Of a DNA stretch of 64,000 nt, positions 8,631-16,648 are shown piece by piece. Below the pieces are notes generated by a model. That model did not search any database. It worked only from the letters and a program-made list of their open reading frames with translations, and was not told the origin of the DNA. This DNA comes from Pseudomonas sp. ML96 (GTDB taxonomy: Bacteria; Pseudomonadota; Gammaproteobacteria; Pseudomonadales; Pseudomonadaceae), in contig NZ_JPMY01000037.1 of assembly GCF_000761545.1 (NCBI RefSeq), positions 219,791 to 283,790 on the forward strand. The letters are read 5' to 3'. The translations under genes were made by a program, and so were the position numbers. How positions within the stretch are numbered: position 1 is the stretch's first letter; each line of letters begins with the position of its first letter.

Positions 8631-9952
8631 ACAAGTCGTTGCTGATAGCCCTCCTGCTACTGGCGCCCTGGGCGCGTGCCGAGTTCGCCACCCAGGTACC
8701 GCTGACCCTGGCAGGCGAGGGCCCCTGGTACCGCCTGGAGCTGCCACTGGGTCTGCAGATGGCGGCCAAGCATGGCGACCTGCGCGACCTGCGGGTACTC
8801 AATGCCGAGGGCGAGGAGCTGGCCTATGCCCTGACCCTGGGCAGCACCCAGCCCGAGGAAAAGCGCCAGGAGGCGGCGGTGAAGTGGTTCCCGCTGCGCG
8901 GCCCGGCCGATACCCAGGCCGCACCGGCCATCCGCGTGCAGCGCGGCACTAGCGGCACCCTGGTGGAGGTGGCGCCGGAGCAGACGGGGCAGGGCGAACA
9001 GATCCTGCGTGGCTGGTTACTCGACGCCAGCGCCTTCGATGAGCCATTGCATCGCCTGCTGCTGGACTGGAGCGCCGAGCAGGAAGGCTTCCAGCGCTTC
9101 ACTATTGAGGCCAGCGACGACCTACAGCACTGGCAGCGCTGGGAAGATGGGCAGATCGCCCGCCTGAGCCTGAATGACGAGCGCGTCGAGCAGCGCGAAG
9201 TCGCTCTGCCGGGCGCCAAGGCCCGCTACCTGCGCCTGCTTTGGCAGGCGCCACAGCAGGCCCCTGACTTGCTGGGCGCACGCATGGTCAGTATCGAAAG
9301 CCGCGATACGGCGCTTCCCTTGGCCTGGTCCGCGCCATTGCAGCCGAGCTCCGCCAAGACCGGCGAATACAGCTGGGAACTGCCGCTGTCACTGCCCCTG
9401 CAGAAGGTGCGCATCGAATTGCCGGTGGGCAATGTACTGGCACCGGTCAGCCTGTCGTCGCGGGGCGCCGGCAAGCTGGAGTGGCAACCACTGACCAGCG
9501 GCCTGCTCTATCGCCTGCCGCAGGATGGCAAGGAAGCACTGCAGGACGAGATCGAGCTGTACGGCACGCCGGTGCAGCAGCTACGCCTGCGTGTCGACAG
9601 CCGTGGCGGTGGCCTGGGCAGTGCGGCGCCCCAGCTGCGCGTGGCGGTGCGCGGCACTCAGGTGGTGTTCCTCGCCCGTGGCTCGGCGCCCTATCGCCTT
9701 GCCGTCGGCGACGCCGCTGCGCACTCGGCGGCGCTGCCACTGAGCACCCTGATCCCCGGCTACGAGCCCAAGCGCCTGGCAACCCTGGGCCGAGCCATTG
9801 CGCCCGACGAAGTGCCTGCAGTCGTGCGTGAAGCGGCCGCTGCCGGGCAGTCTTCCGCCGACTGGAAACGCATCGGCCTGTGGGCGGTGCTGCTCGCCGG
9901 TGTCGCCCTGCTCGGCGGCATGGCCTTCAGCCTGCTGCGCAAGCCGGAATGA
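8627..9952 (+). CDS. DUF3999 exported, membrane-anchored protein
   Basis: 441 residues. The N-terminus MNKSLLIALLLLAPWARAEF is a clear signal peptide with cleavage expected after ARA. A large beta-rich extracytoplasmic region follows, then a single C-terminal transmembrane helix (about residues 415-435, IGLWAVLLAGVALLGGMAF) with a short basic tail. This matches the DUF3999 family, unknown in function and routinely encoded directly after DUF2339. Its start overlaps the DUF2339 stop by 4 nt, so translation is likely coupled. The topology suggests a periplasmic sensor or accessory domain held next to the polytopic partner. Confidence 0.8.
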   Translation: MNKSLLIALLLLAPWARAEFATQVPLTLAGEGPWYRLELPLGLQMAAKHGDLRDLRVLNAEGEELAYALTLGSTQPEEKRQEAAVKWFPLRGPADTQAAPAIRVQRGTSGTLVEVAPEQTGQGEQILRGWLLDASAFDEPLHRLLLDWSAEQEGFQRFTIEASDDLQHWQRWEDGQIARLSLNDERVEQREVALPGAKARYLRLLWQAPQQAPDLLGARMVSIESRDTALPLAWSAPLQPSSAKTGEYSWELPLSLPLQKVRIELPVGNVLAPVSLSSRGAGKLEWQPLTSGLLYRLPQDGKEALQDEIELYGTPVQQLRLRVDSRGGGLGSAAPQLRVAVRGTQVVFLARGSAPYRLAVGDAAAHSAALPLSTLIPGYEPKRLATLGRAIAPDEVPAVVREAAAAGQSSADWKRIGLWAVLLAGVALLGGMAFSLLRKPE

Positions 9953-10087
9953 TGGCGATATCGGGGCCGTGGCACTGAACTTCCTGCATGTCGCCATCCT
10001 CTCATCTGCTGTCGGTTTCGGCAGAGGCGCCGGAGCCCGCAAACGGTTAAACTGCCGCCGATTTTTCCAAGCTTCCGGAGCCCCTCC

Positions 10088-11098
10088 ATGTCGCGCGTCA
10101 CTCTGAGCCGCTACCTGATCGAACAGACCCGCAGTCACAACACCCCGGCCGACCTGCGCTTCCTCATCGAGGTGGTGGCACGCGCCTGTAAGGAAATCAG
10201 CCATGCCGTGTCCAAGGGCGCCCTCGGCGGCGTGCTCGGCAGCATGGGCACCGAGAACGTGCAGGGCGAGGTGCAGAAGAAGCTCGACGTGATCTCCAAC
10301 GAGATCCTGCTGGAAGCCAACGAGTGGGGCGGCCACCTGGCCGGCATGGCTTCCGAAGAGATGGACAACGCCTACCAGATTCCGGGCAAGTACCCGAAAG
10401 GCGCCTACCTGCTGGTGTTCGACCCGCTGGATGGCTCCAGTAACATCGACGTCAACGTCTCCGTCGGCACCATCTTCTCCGTGCTGCGTTGCCCGGACGA
10501 GTACCTGAGCCAGAACGACAGCCTGGACGAGAAGGCCTTCCTGCAGCCTGGCACCAAGCAGGTTTGCGCTGGCTACGCCATCTACGGCCCGCAGACCATG
10601 CTGATGCTGACCCTCGGTGACGGCGTCATGGGCTTCACCCTGGACCGCGAGATGGGCAGCTTCGTGCTCACCCACGACAACATCCGCGTACCGGAGAGCA
10701 CCGCCGAGTTCGCCATCAACATGTCCAACCAGCGCCACTGGGAAGCCCCGGTCAAGCGCTACGTGGACGAGCTGCTGGCCGGCAAGGAAGGCCCGCTGGG
10801 CAAGAACTACAACATGCGCTGGATCGCCTCCATGGTGGCCGATGTACACCGCATCCTCACCCGTGGCGGCCTGTTCATGTACCCGCGCGACGCCCGTGAG
10901 CCTGAGAAGCCGGGCAAGCTGCGCCTGATGTACGAGGCCAACCCGATGTCGATGCTGATCGAGCAGGCGGGCGGCGCTGCCACCAACGGCACCCAGCGTA
11001 TCCTCGACATCCAGCCGGAGTCCCTGCACCAGCGCGTGGCGGTGTTCCTCGGCTCGAAGGAAGAAGTCGAACGCGCTACGGCCTACCACAAGGCCTGA
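10088..11098 (+). CDS. fbp: Fructose-1,6-bisphosphatase class 1
   Basis: 336 residues, the normal length for class 1 FBPase. It hydrolyses fructose-1,6-bisphosphate to fructose-6-phosphate, the committed gluconeogenic step that Pseudomonas needs on organic acids. The metal-binding signature FDPLDGSSNIDVNVSVGTIF is present, as are the substrate-binding NMRWIASMVADVHR and the C-terminal EQAGGAATNG. The start MSRVTLSRYLIEQTR is typical. The 135 bp before it hold no recognised feature. Three bases separate its stop from the next gene, so the two are probably co-transcribed. Confidence 0.97.
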   Translation: MSRVTLSRYLIEQTRSHNTPADLRFLIEVVARACKEISHAVSKGALGGVLGSMGTENVQGEVQKKLDVISNEILLEANEWGGHLAGMASEEMDNAYQIPGKYPKGAYLLVFDPLDGSSNIDVNVSVGTIFSVLRCPDEYLSQNDSLDEKAFLQPGTKQVCAGYAIYGPQTMLMLTLGDGVMGFTLDREMGSFVLTHDNIRVPESTAEFAINMSNQRHWEAPVKRYVDELLAGKEGPLGKNYNMRWIASMVADVHRILTRGGLFMYPRDAREPEKPGKLRLMYEANPMSMLIEQAGGAATNGTQRILDIQPESLHQRVAVFLGSKEEVERATAYHKA

Positions 11099-11101
11099 CC
11101 C

Positions 11102-11704
11102 GTGAACGCCTGGCAGCCGCTGCTGGACTGGTGGTTCGGTGCTACCGAAGCCAGTGCCGGCGAGGTGGCTGCCCGACGCCAGGGCCTGTGGTTCGGCTAT
11201 CGCGCCGAGCAGGACGAGGAGGCTCGCCGCCTGTTCGGCGAGCCTTGCACCGCAGCGCTGGCCGGTGGGCTGCAGGACTGGGCCGAGCAGCCGCGGGGCT
11301 GGCTGGCGCTGATCCTGCTGCTGGACCAGCTGCCACGCATGATCCACCGCGGTACGCCGCAAGCCTTCGCCGGCGATGTCCGTGGCAGAGAGCTGGTGCG
11401 CCAGGGCCTGGCGCGTGGGTTCGCTGCCGAGCTGACGCCGATCCAGCGCGTCTTCATCTACCTGGTGCTGGAACACGCCGAAGACCTGGCGTTGCAGGAC
11501 GAGGCGGTCAACCTGTTCGCCGCGCTGCGCGATCAGGCACCGACCAGCGAGCAGCAGCTGTTCGCCAACTACCTCGACTTTGCCGAACGCCACCGTCAGG
11601 TGATCCAGCGTTTCGCGCGCTTTCCGCATCGCAATGCGCTTCTTGGGCGCGCCTCCACGGCGGCCGAGCAGGCCTTCCTCGAGGAACCTGGCTCACGCTT
11701 CTGA
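11102..11704 (+). CDS. DUF924 family protein
   Basis: 200 residues from a GTG start directly behind fbp. The family hallmark ILLLDQLPRMIHRGTPQAF (helical, TPR-like fold) is present, and the whole length fits DUF924. Biochemical role unknown. GTG is supported by the position 3 bp after the fbp stop and by the family N-terminus (…LLDWWFG). Confidence 0.85.
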   Translation: MNAWQPLLDWWFGATEASAGEVAARRQGLWFGYRAEQDEEARRLFGEPCTAALAGGLQDWAEQPRGWLALILLLDQLPRMIHRGTPQAFAGDVRGRELVRQGLARGFAAELTPIQRVFIYLVLEHAEDLALQDEAVNLFAALRDQAPTSEQQLFANYLDFAERHRQVIQRFARFPHRNALLGRASTAAEQAFLEEPGSRF

Positions 11705-11778
11705 GGTCCGAGGGGCGCAGTTGGGCTGGTCCTGTGCCAAGCTCTGTTGCAACGTCCCCATCTTCTGGAGCTGCCTTC

Positions 11779-12033
11779 ATGTCGCTGCGCAATCTCGCCC
11801 TTCTCACCGTCTGTGTCCTGCTCGCCGCCTGCGGCAAGGTCAATCAGGAAAACTACTCCAAGCTCAAGGCCGGCATGGCCAAGAGCGAGGTGGAGAGCAT
11901 GCTCGGCAATCCTACCGAGTGCTCCGGTGCCGTGGGGCTGACCAGCTGCACCTGGGGCGACGAGAAGAGCTTCATCAGCGTGCAGTTCGCCGGCGACAAG
12001 GTGATGCTGTTCTCCGGCCAGGGCCTCAAGTAA
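11779..12033 (+). CDS. Small DUF3862/SmpA-like lipoprotein
   Basis: 84 residues. A short signal peptide ends in the lipobox LLAAC (Cys19 to be acylated). The rest, with YSKLKAGMAKSEVESMLGNP, is the BamE/SmpA-like fold that recurs in small envelope lipoproteins. GGAG at 11767-11770 sits 8 bases before the ATG. Two cysteines in the mature part (TECSG…TSCTW) could form a disulfide. Function unknown; probably anchored to the outer membrane. Confidence 0.8.
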   Translation: MSLRNLALLTVCVLLAACGKVNQENYSKLKAGMAKSEVESMLGNPTECSGAVGLTSCTWGDEKSFISVQFAGDKVMLFSGQGLK

Positions 12034-12090
12034 CTCGCTCGTTCTGCGGTGGGCGCGGTCCAAAGCGAACTGCCTTTGCGGAGATTCGCC

Positions 12091-12627
12091 ATGCGCCCCA
12101 TCCTCCTCTCCCTGCTCCTCGCCCTGGCCGGCTGTGCTGGCTCGGGGGCGACGGACAATCCGCCAGCGACCGCTGGCCAGGTCGATCTGCAGCGCTACCA
12201 GGGCACCTGGTACGAGCTGGCTCGCTTGCCGATGTTCTTCCAGCGCGACTGCGTCGCCTCTGAGGCGCACTACCGCCTGCAGGAGGACAGCCGCGTGGCG
12301 GTGACCAACCGTTGCCGCACGGCCGAGGGTGAGTGGCAGGAGGCGCGCGGCGCGGCCGAGGCACAGGTGGCGGGGCGTACCGACAAGCTCTGGGTGCGTT
12401 TCGACAACTGGTTCAGCAACCTCTTCCCCGGCCTGACCAAGGGCGATTACTGGGTGCTGTACCTGGATGCCGACTATCAGGTTGCGCTGGTCGGCCACCC
12501 TAATCGCGAATACCTGTGGCTGCTGTCGCGCACCCCGCAGGTCTCTGCCGAGACTCGTGATCGCCTGCTGAGCGAGGCCCGCGAGCGTGGCTACGACACC
12601 GGCGCGCTGATCTGGCGCGCGGACTAG
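12091..12627 (+). CDS. blc: Outer-membrane lipocalin (Blc family)
   Basis: 178 residues. The signal peptide MRPILLSLLLALAGC has a lipobox with Cys15. The lipocalin GxW motif is seen in QGTWYELARLPMFFQRDC, with the later conserved strands LWVRFDNWFSNLFPGLTKGDYWVLYLD (in two parts) and LVGHPNREYLWLLSRTP. Blc proteins bind lipids, including lysophospholipids, at the outer membrane. The start was chosen because GCGGAGA lies just upstream and a lipoprotein signal follows immediately. Its stop overlaps the convergent neighbour by 3 bases. Confidence 0.88.
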   Translation: MRPILLSLLLALAGCAGSGATDNPPATAGQVDLQRYQGTWYELARLPMFFQRDCVASEAHYRLQEDSRVAVTNRCRTAEGEWQEARGAAEAQVAGRTDKLWVRFDNWFSNLFPGLTKGDYWVLYLDADYQVALVGHPNREYLWLLSRTPQVSAETRDRLLSEARERGYDTGALIWRAD

Positions 12628-13052
12628 CGCCGGCTGCGCAGCTTCACGGTGATCTGCGTGTCGCCGCTGCCGTGTTCGAACAGGCATTGCGCCGGCTGCG
12701 GCTTGCCCTTGAACAGCGAGGGATTGGTCGAGAAACCCACCGGCTCGCGCGGCACGCCGCGCGGGCTGAGGGCCAGCGCGCCATCGCCGTCGAGGTCCTG
12801 GAACAGCTGCACGGCGTAGCGCCCCGGCGGTACATCGCTCAGGCGCAGCTCGCCGGTATCGCCCTGCAACTGGCGCAGAATCGGGCCGTTCCAGTCGGGC
12901 TGGTCGGCCGCGATCAGGGCCAGGTGCAGCAGGCCGTTGGCCTGTTTGCCTTCGACCTTGACCAGAATGTCCCCGGCGCACGTCTGTGAACTGACGAACA
13001 GCAGCGCCAGCAGGCACGGCCAGGTTACGGTTTGAAGAAATCGCTGTGGCAT
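12624..13052 (-). CDS. DUF2141 secreted protein
   Basis: 142 residues. A signal peptide (MPQRFLQTVTWPCLLALLFV…TCAG) is followed by a small beta-sandwich domain with VPPGRYAVQLFQDLDGDGAL and PREPVGFSTNP, the hallmark of DUF2141. The Asp-rich DLDGDGAL loop looks like a calcium site. Function unknown, probably periplasmic or secreted. The ATG at 13052 directly precedes the signal peptide; upstream in-frame codons lack secretory character. It is divergent from the next gene with only 32 bp between starts. Confidence 0.8.
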   Translation of the reverse strand: MPQRFLQTVTWPCLLALLFVSSQTCAGDILVKVEGKQANGLLHLALIAADQPDWNGPILRQLQGDTGELRLSDVPPGRYAVQLFQDLDGDGALALSPRGVPREPVGFSTNPSLFKGKPQPAQCLFEHGSGDTQITVKLRSRR

Positions 13053-13084
13053 AATCCGGCCATTTTGCAGGGAATTGGCAAAGG

Positions 13085-14002
13085 ATGCGTCAGGTTTTAG
13101 TGGTTCATTTCTCACAAACCGGCCAGTTGGACCGCTTGGTCCGATCGGTATGCGCGCCTCTGGAAAATGCCCCCGGCGTGCAGGTCGACCATCTGCAACT
13201 GCAGCCCGCACAACCCTTTCCCTTCCCCTGGCCTTTCCTCGGTTTCTTCCGCATCTTCCCCGAGACGGTGCTGATGCGCCCGCAGCCACTGCTGCCATTG
13301 CAGGTGGATGCGAGTAAACGCTATGACCTGATCATCCTCGCCTACCAGGTGTGGTTCCTCTCGCCGTCGCTGCCGGTGACCAGCTTCCTCGCCTCGCAGG
13401 AGGCCGCCAAACTGTTCAAGGACACCCCGGTGGTGACCCTGATCGGCTGCCGCAACATGTGGCTGATGGCCCAGGAGAAGATCAAGGTGCGCCTGACCCA
13501 GCTCGGCGCGCGCCTGGTCGACAACATAGCCCTGACCGACGCCTGCGGCACCGCCGCGAGCTTCCTGGCCACCCCGCTGTGGATGTTCACCGGCCGGCAG
13601 AAACCCTATTCCTGGGTGCCGCGCGCCGGTATCGAGGAGGGCGAGATCGTCGCCGCCAGCCGCTTCGGCAAGGCCATTGCGCGGCGTCTGACGGCTGACC
13701 AGCTGCCCATCGTCCAGCCCATGCTGCAGGGACTCGGCGCCGTGCGCATCGACGAGAAGCTGATCGGCAGCGAGAAGGTCGGCAACCGCAGCTTCCAGCT
13801 GTGGAGCCGCCTGCTCTCCGCCCTCGGCCCGCAGCAGAGCACGCGCCGAGGTGTCGGCCTGGTGGTTTATATCGTCTTCCTGCTGTGTCTGATCATCACC
13901 GTGGTGCCGCTCGGCGCCCTGCTCAAGAAACTGCTGGCTCCGCTGTCCAGGGAACGGACTCTGCGTGAAAAGGCCTACTTCGCCGGTCCGTCCGGCGAGT
14001 GA
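13085..14002 (+). CDS. DarA-like flavodoxin-fold enzyme of dialkylresorcinol type
   Basis: 305 residues. The N-terminus MRQVLVVHFSQTGQLDRLV has the flavodoxin-like phosphate-loop pattern (SQTGQ), followed by the YDLIILAYQVWFLSPSLP strand-loop. A hydrophobic C-terminal helix (about residues 258-280, VGLVVYIVFLLCLIITVVP) would tether it to the inner membrane. This matches proteins annotated as dialkylresorcinol condensing enzyme DarA, proposed to aromatise the ring made by the DarB ketosynthase. The next gene encodes that ketosynthase type, 20 bp downstream, which supports the assignment. The substrate is not known. First gene of the rightward arm of the biosynthetic cluster. Confidence 0.68.
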   Translation: MRQVLVVHFSQTGQLDRLVRSVCAPLENAPGVQVDHLQLQPAQPFPFPWPFLGFFRIFPETVLMRPQPLLPLQVDASKRYDLIILAYQVWFLSPSLPVTSFLASQEAAKLFKDTPVVTLIGCRNMWLMAQEKIKVRLTQLGARLVDNIALTDACGTAASFLATPLWMFTGRQKPYSWVPRAGIEEGEIVAASRFGKAIARRLTADQLPIVQPMLQGLGAVRIDEKLIGSEKVGNRSFQLWSRLLSALGPQQSTRRGVGLVVYIVFLLCLIITVVPLGALLKKLLAPLSRERTLREKAYFAGPSGE

Positions 14003-14022
14003 AGTGACCCGAGGAATTCAAC

Positions 14023-15180
14023 GTGGCCAATCCCGTCTTCATCAACCGCATCAGCGCCTACCTGCCGTTCGACCCGGTCGACAACGAGCAGATGGAGGAG
14101 CGCCTAGGCTTCGTCGGCGGCCAACCGTCGCGGGCGCGGCGCCTGGTGCTCAAGCGCAACGGCATCCAGAACCGTCACTACGTGATCGACCCGGCCAGCG
14201 GCCAGCAGGCGATGAGCAACGCGCAGATCAGCGCCGCCGCCATCCGCGAGCTGCAGGCTCCAGGCTTCGATCTGGCTGACCTGGACTGCCTGGTGGCCAG
14301 CACCTCATCGCCGGACCAGACCATGCCCGGCCATGCGGTGATGGTGCATGGCGAGCTGGGCAACCCGCCCAGCGAAGTGGTGACCACCGCCGGCATCTGT
14401 CTGTGCGGCATGACTGCGCTGAAATACGCCTACCTCAGCGTGGCCAGTGGCGAGAGCCGTAACGCCGTTGCCTGCGGCTCCGAAGTGGCTTCCGCGCTGA
14501 TGCAGGCGCGCAACTTCGACGCCGAGTACGAGCGCCGCGCCGAGGAGCTGGAAAGCCACCCGGAGATCGCCTTCGAGAAGGACTTCCTGCGCTGGATGCT
14601 CTCCGATGGCGCCGGCGCCGTGTGGCTGCAGGGCCAGCCCAACGCGCGTGGCCTGAGCCTGCGCATCGACTGGATCGACATTCTCTCCTTCGCCGACCAG
14701 ATGCCGCCGTGCATGTACGCCGGCGCCGAGATGGAGGAGGGCGGCCTGACCGGCTGGAGCCGCTTCGACGCCGACGAGCGTAGCCGCCGCTCGGTGATGG
14801 CGATCAAGCAGGACGTCAAACTGCTCAACGACAACATCGTGCGTGTCACCGTGGTCGAGGCGCTCAAGCGCATCCTGCACAAGCGCGACCTGCGCGTGGC
14901 GGACATCGACCACTTCCTGCCGCACTACTCCTCCGAGTTCTTCCGCGAGCGCCTGGCCGAGGGCCTGGCCGAGGCCGACCTGCCGATTCCCCAGGAGCGC
15001 TGGTTCACCAACCTGACCAGCAAGGGCAACACCGGCGCCGCCTCGATCTTCATCATCCTTGAGGAACTGTTCAACGGCGGCCGCCTGCGCCGTGGCGAGC
15101 GCCTGCTCTGCTACGTGCCGGAGAGCGGCCGCTTCTCCAGCGCATTCATGCATCTGACGGTGGTCGGCGATGAAGCTTGA
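14023..15180 (+). CDS. FabH/DarB-like 3-oxoacyl-ACP synthase III
   Basis: 385 residues, thiolase fold. The KAS III triad can be read: Cys128 in GICLCGMTALKYAY, His301 in FLPHYSSEFF and Asn336 in SKGNTGAAS. Glu111 (HGELGNP) lies before the nucleophile, in the region where DarB/PpyS-type enzymes carry an extra catalytic Glu. It is longer than housekeeping FabH (~320 residues). The DarB/PpyS family condenses two beta-keto acyl chains head to head, giving cyclohexanediones/resorcinols or alpha-pyrones. The adjacent DarA-like gene favours a resorcinol. Its stop overlaps the next start by 11 nt. Confidence 0.78.
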   Translation: MANPVFINRISAYLPFDPVDNEQMEERLGFVGGQPSRARRLVLKRNGIQNRHYVIDPASGQQAMSNAQISAAAIRELQAPGFDLADLDCLVASTSSPDQTMPGHAVMVHGELGNPPSEVVTTAGICLCGMTALKYAYLSVASGESRNAVACGSEVASALMQARNFDAEYERRAEELESHPEIAFEKDFLRWMLSDGAGAVWLQGQPNARGLSLRIDWIDILSFADQMPPCMYAGAEMEEGGLTGWSRFDADERSRRSVMAIKQDVKLLNDNIVRVTVVEALKRILHKRDLRVADIDHFLPHYSSEFFRERLAEGLAEADLPIPQERWFTNLTSKGNTGAASIFIILEELFNGGRLRRGERLLCYVPESGRFSSAFMHLTVVGDEA

Positions 15181-15577
15181 CGAGGTTCCCCAGGATCACA
15201 GCTCCACCTACGGCGGCCACAGCAAACTGGTCTACGCGGTGGACGCCGAGGGCCACTACCAGCGCGCGCAGAGCGACGGCTGGGACACCGAGGCTTACGC
15301 CACCCAACTGGCCGTGGCCGAGCTGGAGGCCCAGGAAGCCGAGGCCGAGGCGGCCTGGCAGCGCGGCGAGCTGTCGCCGCTGAAATGCCTGATGTACCGC
15401 TACCGTCTGGACGAGCCGGCGCTGGCGCAGATCACCGGGCTGTTTCAGTGGCGCATCCGCCGGCACTTCCGTCCGGCCATCTACCGGCGCCTGAGCGCAT
15501 CTATCCTCGCCCGTTACGCCGAAGCCTTCGGCCTGCCGGTGGAACAACTGATCGGCTACCAGAAGGCCCCGGCATGA
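15170..15577 (+). CDS. Small helical protein of biosynthetic cluster, HTH-like C-terminus
   Basis: 135 residues, not recognised as a named family. The middle is an acidic Ala/Glu-rich helix (about residues 43-67), suited to a coiled coil. The last 50 residues (EPALAQITGLFQWRIRRHF…LARYAEAFGLPVEQL) resemble the helix pattern of Xre/Cro-type domains. It overlaps the ketosynthase gene by 11 nt and the BtrH-like gene by 4 nt, so it is almost certainly made together with them. It could be a scaffold between ketosynthase and acyltransferase, or a small regulator. No signal peptide. Confidence 0.6.
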   Translation: MKLDEVPQDHSSTYGGHSKLVYAVDAEGHYQRAQSDGWDTEAYATQLAVAELEAQEAEAEAAWQRGELSPLKCLMYRYRLDEPALAQITGLFQWRIRRHFRPAIYRRLSASILARYAEAFGLPVEQLIGYQKAPA

Positions 15578-16587
15578 GCAGCTTCGAACCGCATTTCCAG
15601 CACCGCCAGAGCGCCCACTGCGAGAGCGGGGTGATGGCCAGCCTGCTGAGCCACGCCGGCCTGCCGATGAGCGAGCCGATGGCCTTCGGCCTGGCCTCGG
15701 GCCTGGCCTTCGCCTACCTGCCGATCGTCAAGCTCAGCGGCATGCCGCTGATTGCCTATCGCATGCCGCCCAAGCACCTGATCAAGACCCTGAGCAAGCG
15801 CCTCGGCGCACGCCTCAACAGCCGTACCTTCGGCAACCCCGAGCAGGGCCGCCGCGAGCTGGATGCGCTGCTCGACCAGGGCCGCCTGGCCGGCCTGCAG
15901 AGCTCGGTGTTCTGGCTGCCGTACTTCCCGCCGGAGATGCGCTTCCACTTCAACGCGCACAACCTGCTGGCCTACGGCCGCGATGGCGACGAGTACCTGA
16001 TCAGCGATCCGGTGTTCGAGGAGCCGGTGCGCTGCGCCAGCGCCGACCTGCAGAAGGCGCGCTTCGCCAAGGGCGCGCTGGCGGCCAAGGGCCTGATGTA
16101 CTGGCTCGACGACGTGCCGCAGGAGCAGGAGTGGGAGAAGCTGATCCGCCAGGCGGTGCTCGGCACCACGCGCATCCTCGACGGCATGCCGCTGCCGTGG
16201 ATCGGTATTCGTGGCATCCAGCACCTGGCCAAGCAGGTCGAAAACCTCGATCCGGCGCAGACCAAGTACAACCGCCTGTACCTGACCCACATCGTGCGTA
16301 TGCAGGAAGAGATCGGCACCGGCGGCGCCGGCTTCCGCTTCATGTACGCCAGCTTCCTGCAGGAGGCCGGCGAGAAGATCGGCGCGGCCGAACTGGGCGC
16401 GGCCTCGGCACGCCTGACCGCCATCGGTGACGACTGGCGCCAGTTCGCCTCGGCCTGCGTGCGCGCCAGCCGCAGCAAGGGAGAGGCGCCGGACTTCCGT
16501 CCCATCGCCGAGATGCTGCGTGGCATCGCCGGCCAGGAGCGCGCGCTGATGAAGGAGCTGGGCGCCTGGAGCAAGCGCAAGGGCTGA
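15574..16587 (+). CDS. BtrH-like acyltransferase (papain/C39-type fold)
   Basis: 337 residues. It matches proteins carrying the BtrH N-terminal domain followed by a DUF4872-type C-terminal domain. A Cys-His-Asp triad can be traced: Cys16 in SAHCESGVMASLL, His129 in FNAHNLLAYG and Asp145 in LISDPVF. BtrH of butirosin biosynthesis moves an acyl group from an acyl carrier protein to an amine. By analogy this protein could transfer the chain made by the neighbouring ketosynthases from an ACP to an acceptor, or hydrolyse it. The start overlaps the preceding stop (ATGA). Last gene of the rightward arm. Confidence 0.72.
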   Translation: MSSFEPHFQHRQSAHCESGVMASLLSHAGLPMSEPMAFGLASGLAFAYLPIVKLSGMPLIAYRMPPKHLIKTLSKRLGARLNSRTFGNPEQGRRELDALLDQGRLAGLQSSVFWLPYFPPEMRFHFNAHNLLAYGRDGDEYLISDPVFEEPVRCASADLQKARFAKGALAAKGLMYWLDDVPQEQEWEKLIRQAVLGTTRILDGMPLPWIGIRGIQHLAKQVENLDPAQTKYNRLYLTHIVRMQEEIGTGGAGFRFMYASFLQEAGEKIGAAELGAASARLTAIGDDWRQFASACVRASRSKGEAPDFRPIAEMLRGIAGQERALMKELGAWSKRKG

Positions 16588-16648
16588 GCAAATTACGGAT
16601 TCAGACAAGTGGGCTGAGAGAACGCTACTACATCAGGGATGAAGCAAT

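Noticed and set aside
12624..13298. Longer form of the DUF2141 protein starting near 13298
   Set aside because: The extension overlaps the DarA-like gene, is Arg/Gly-rich and would place the signal peptide internally.
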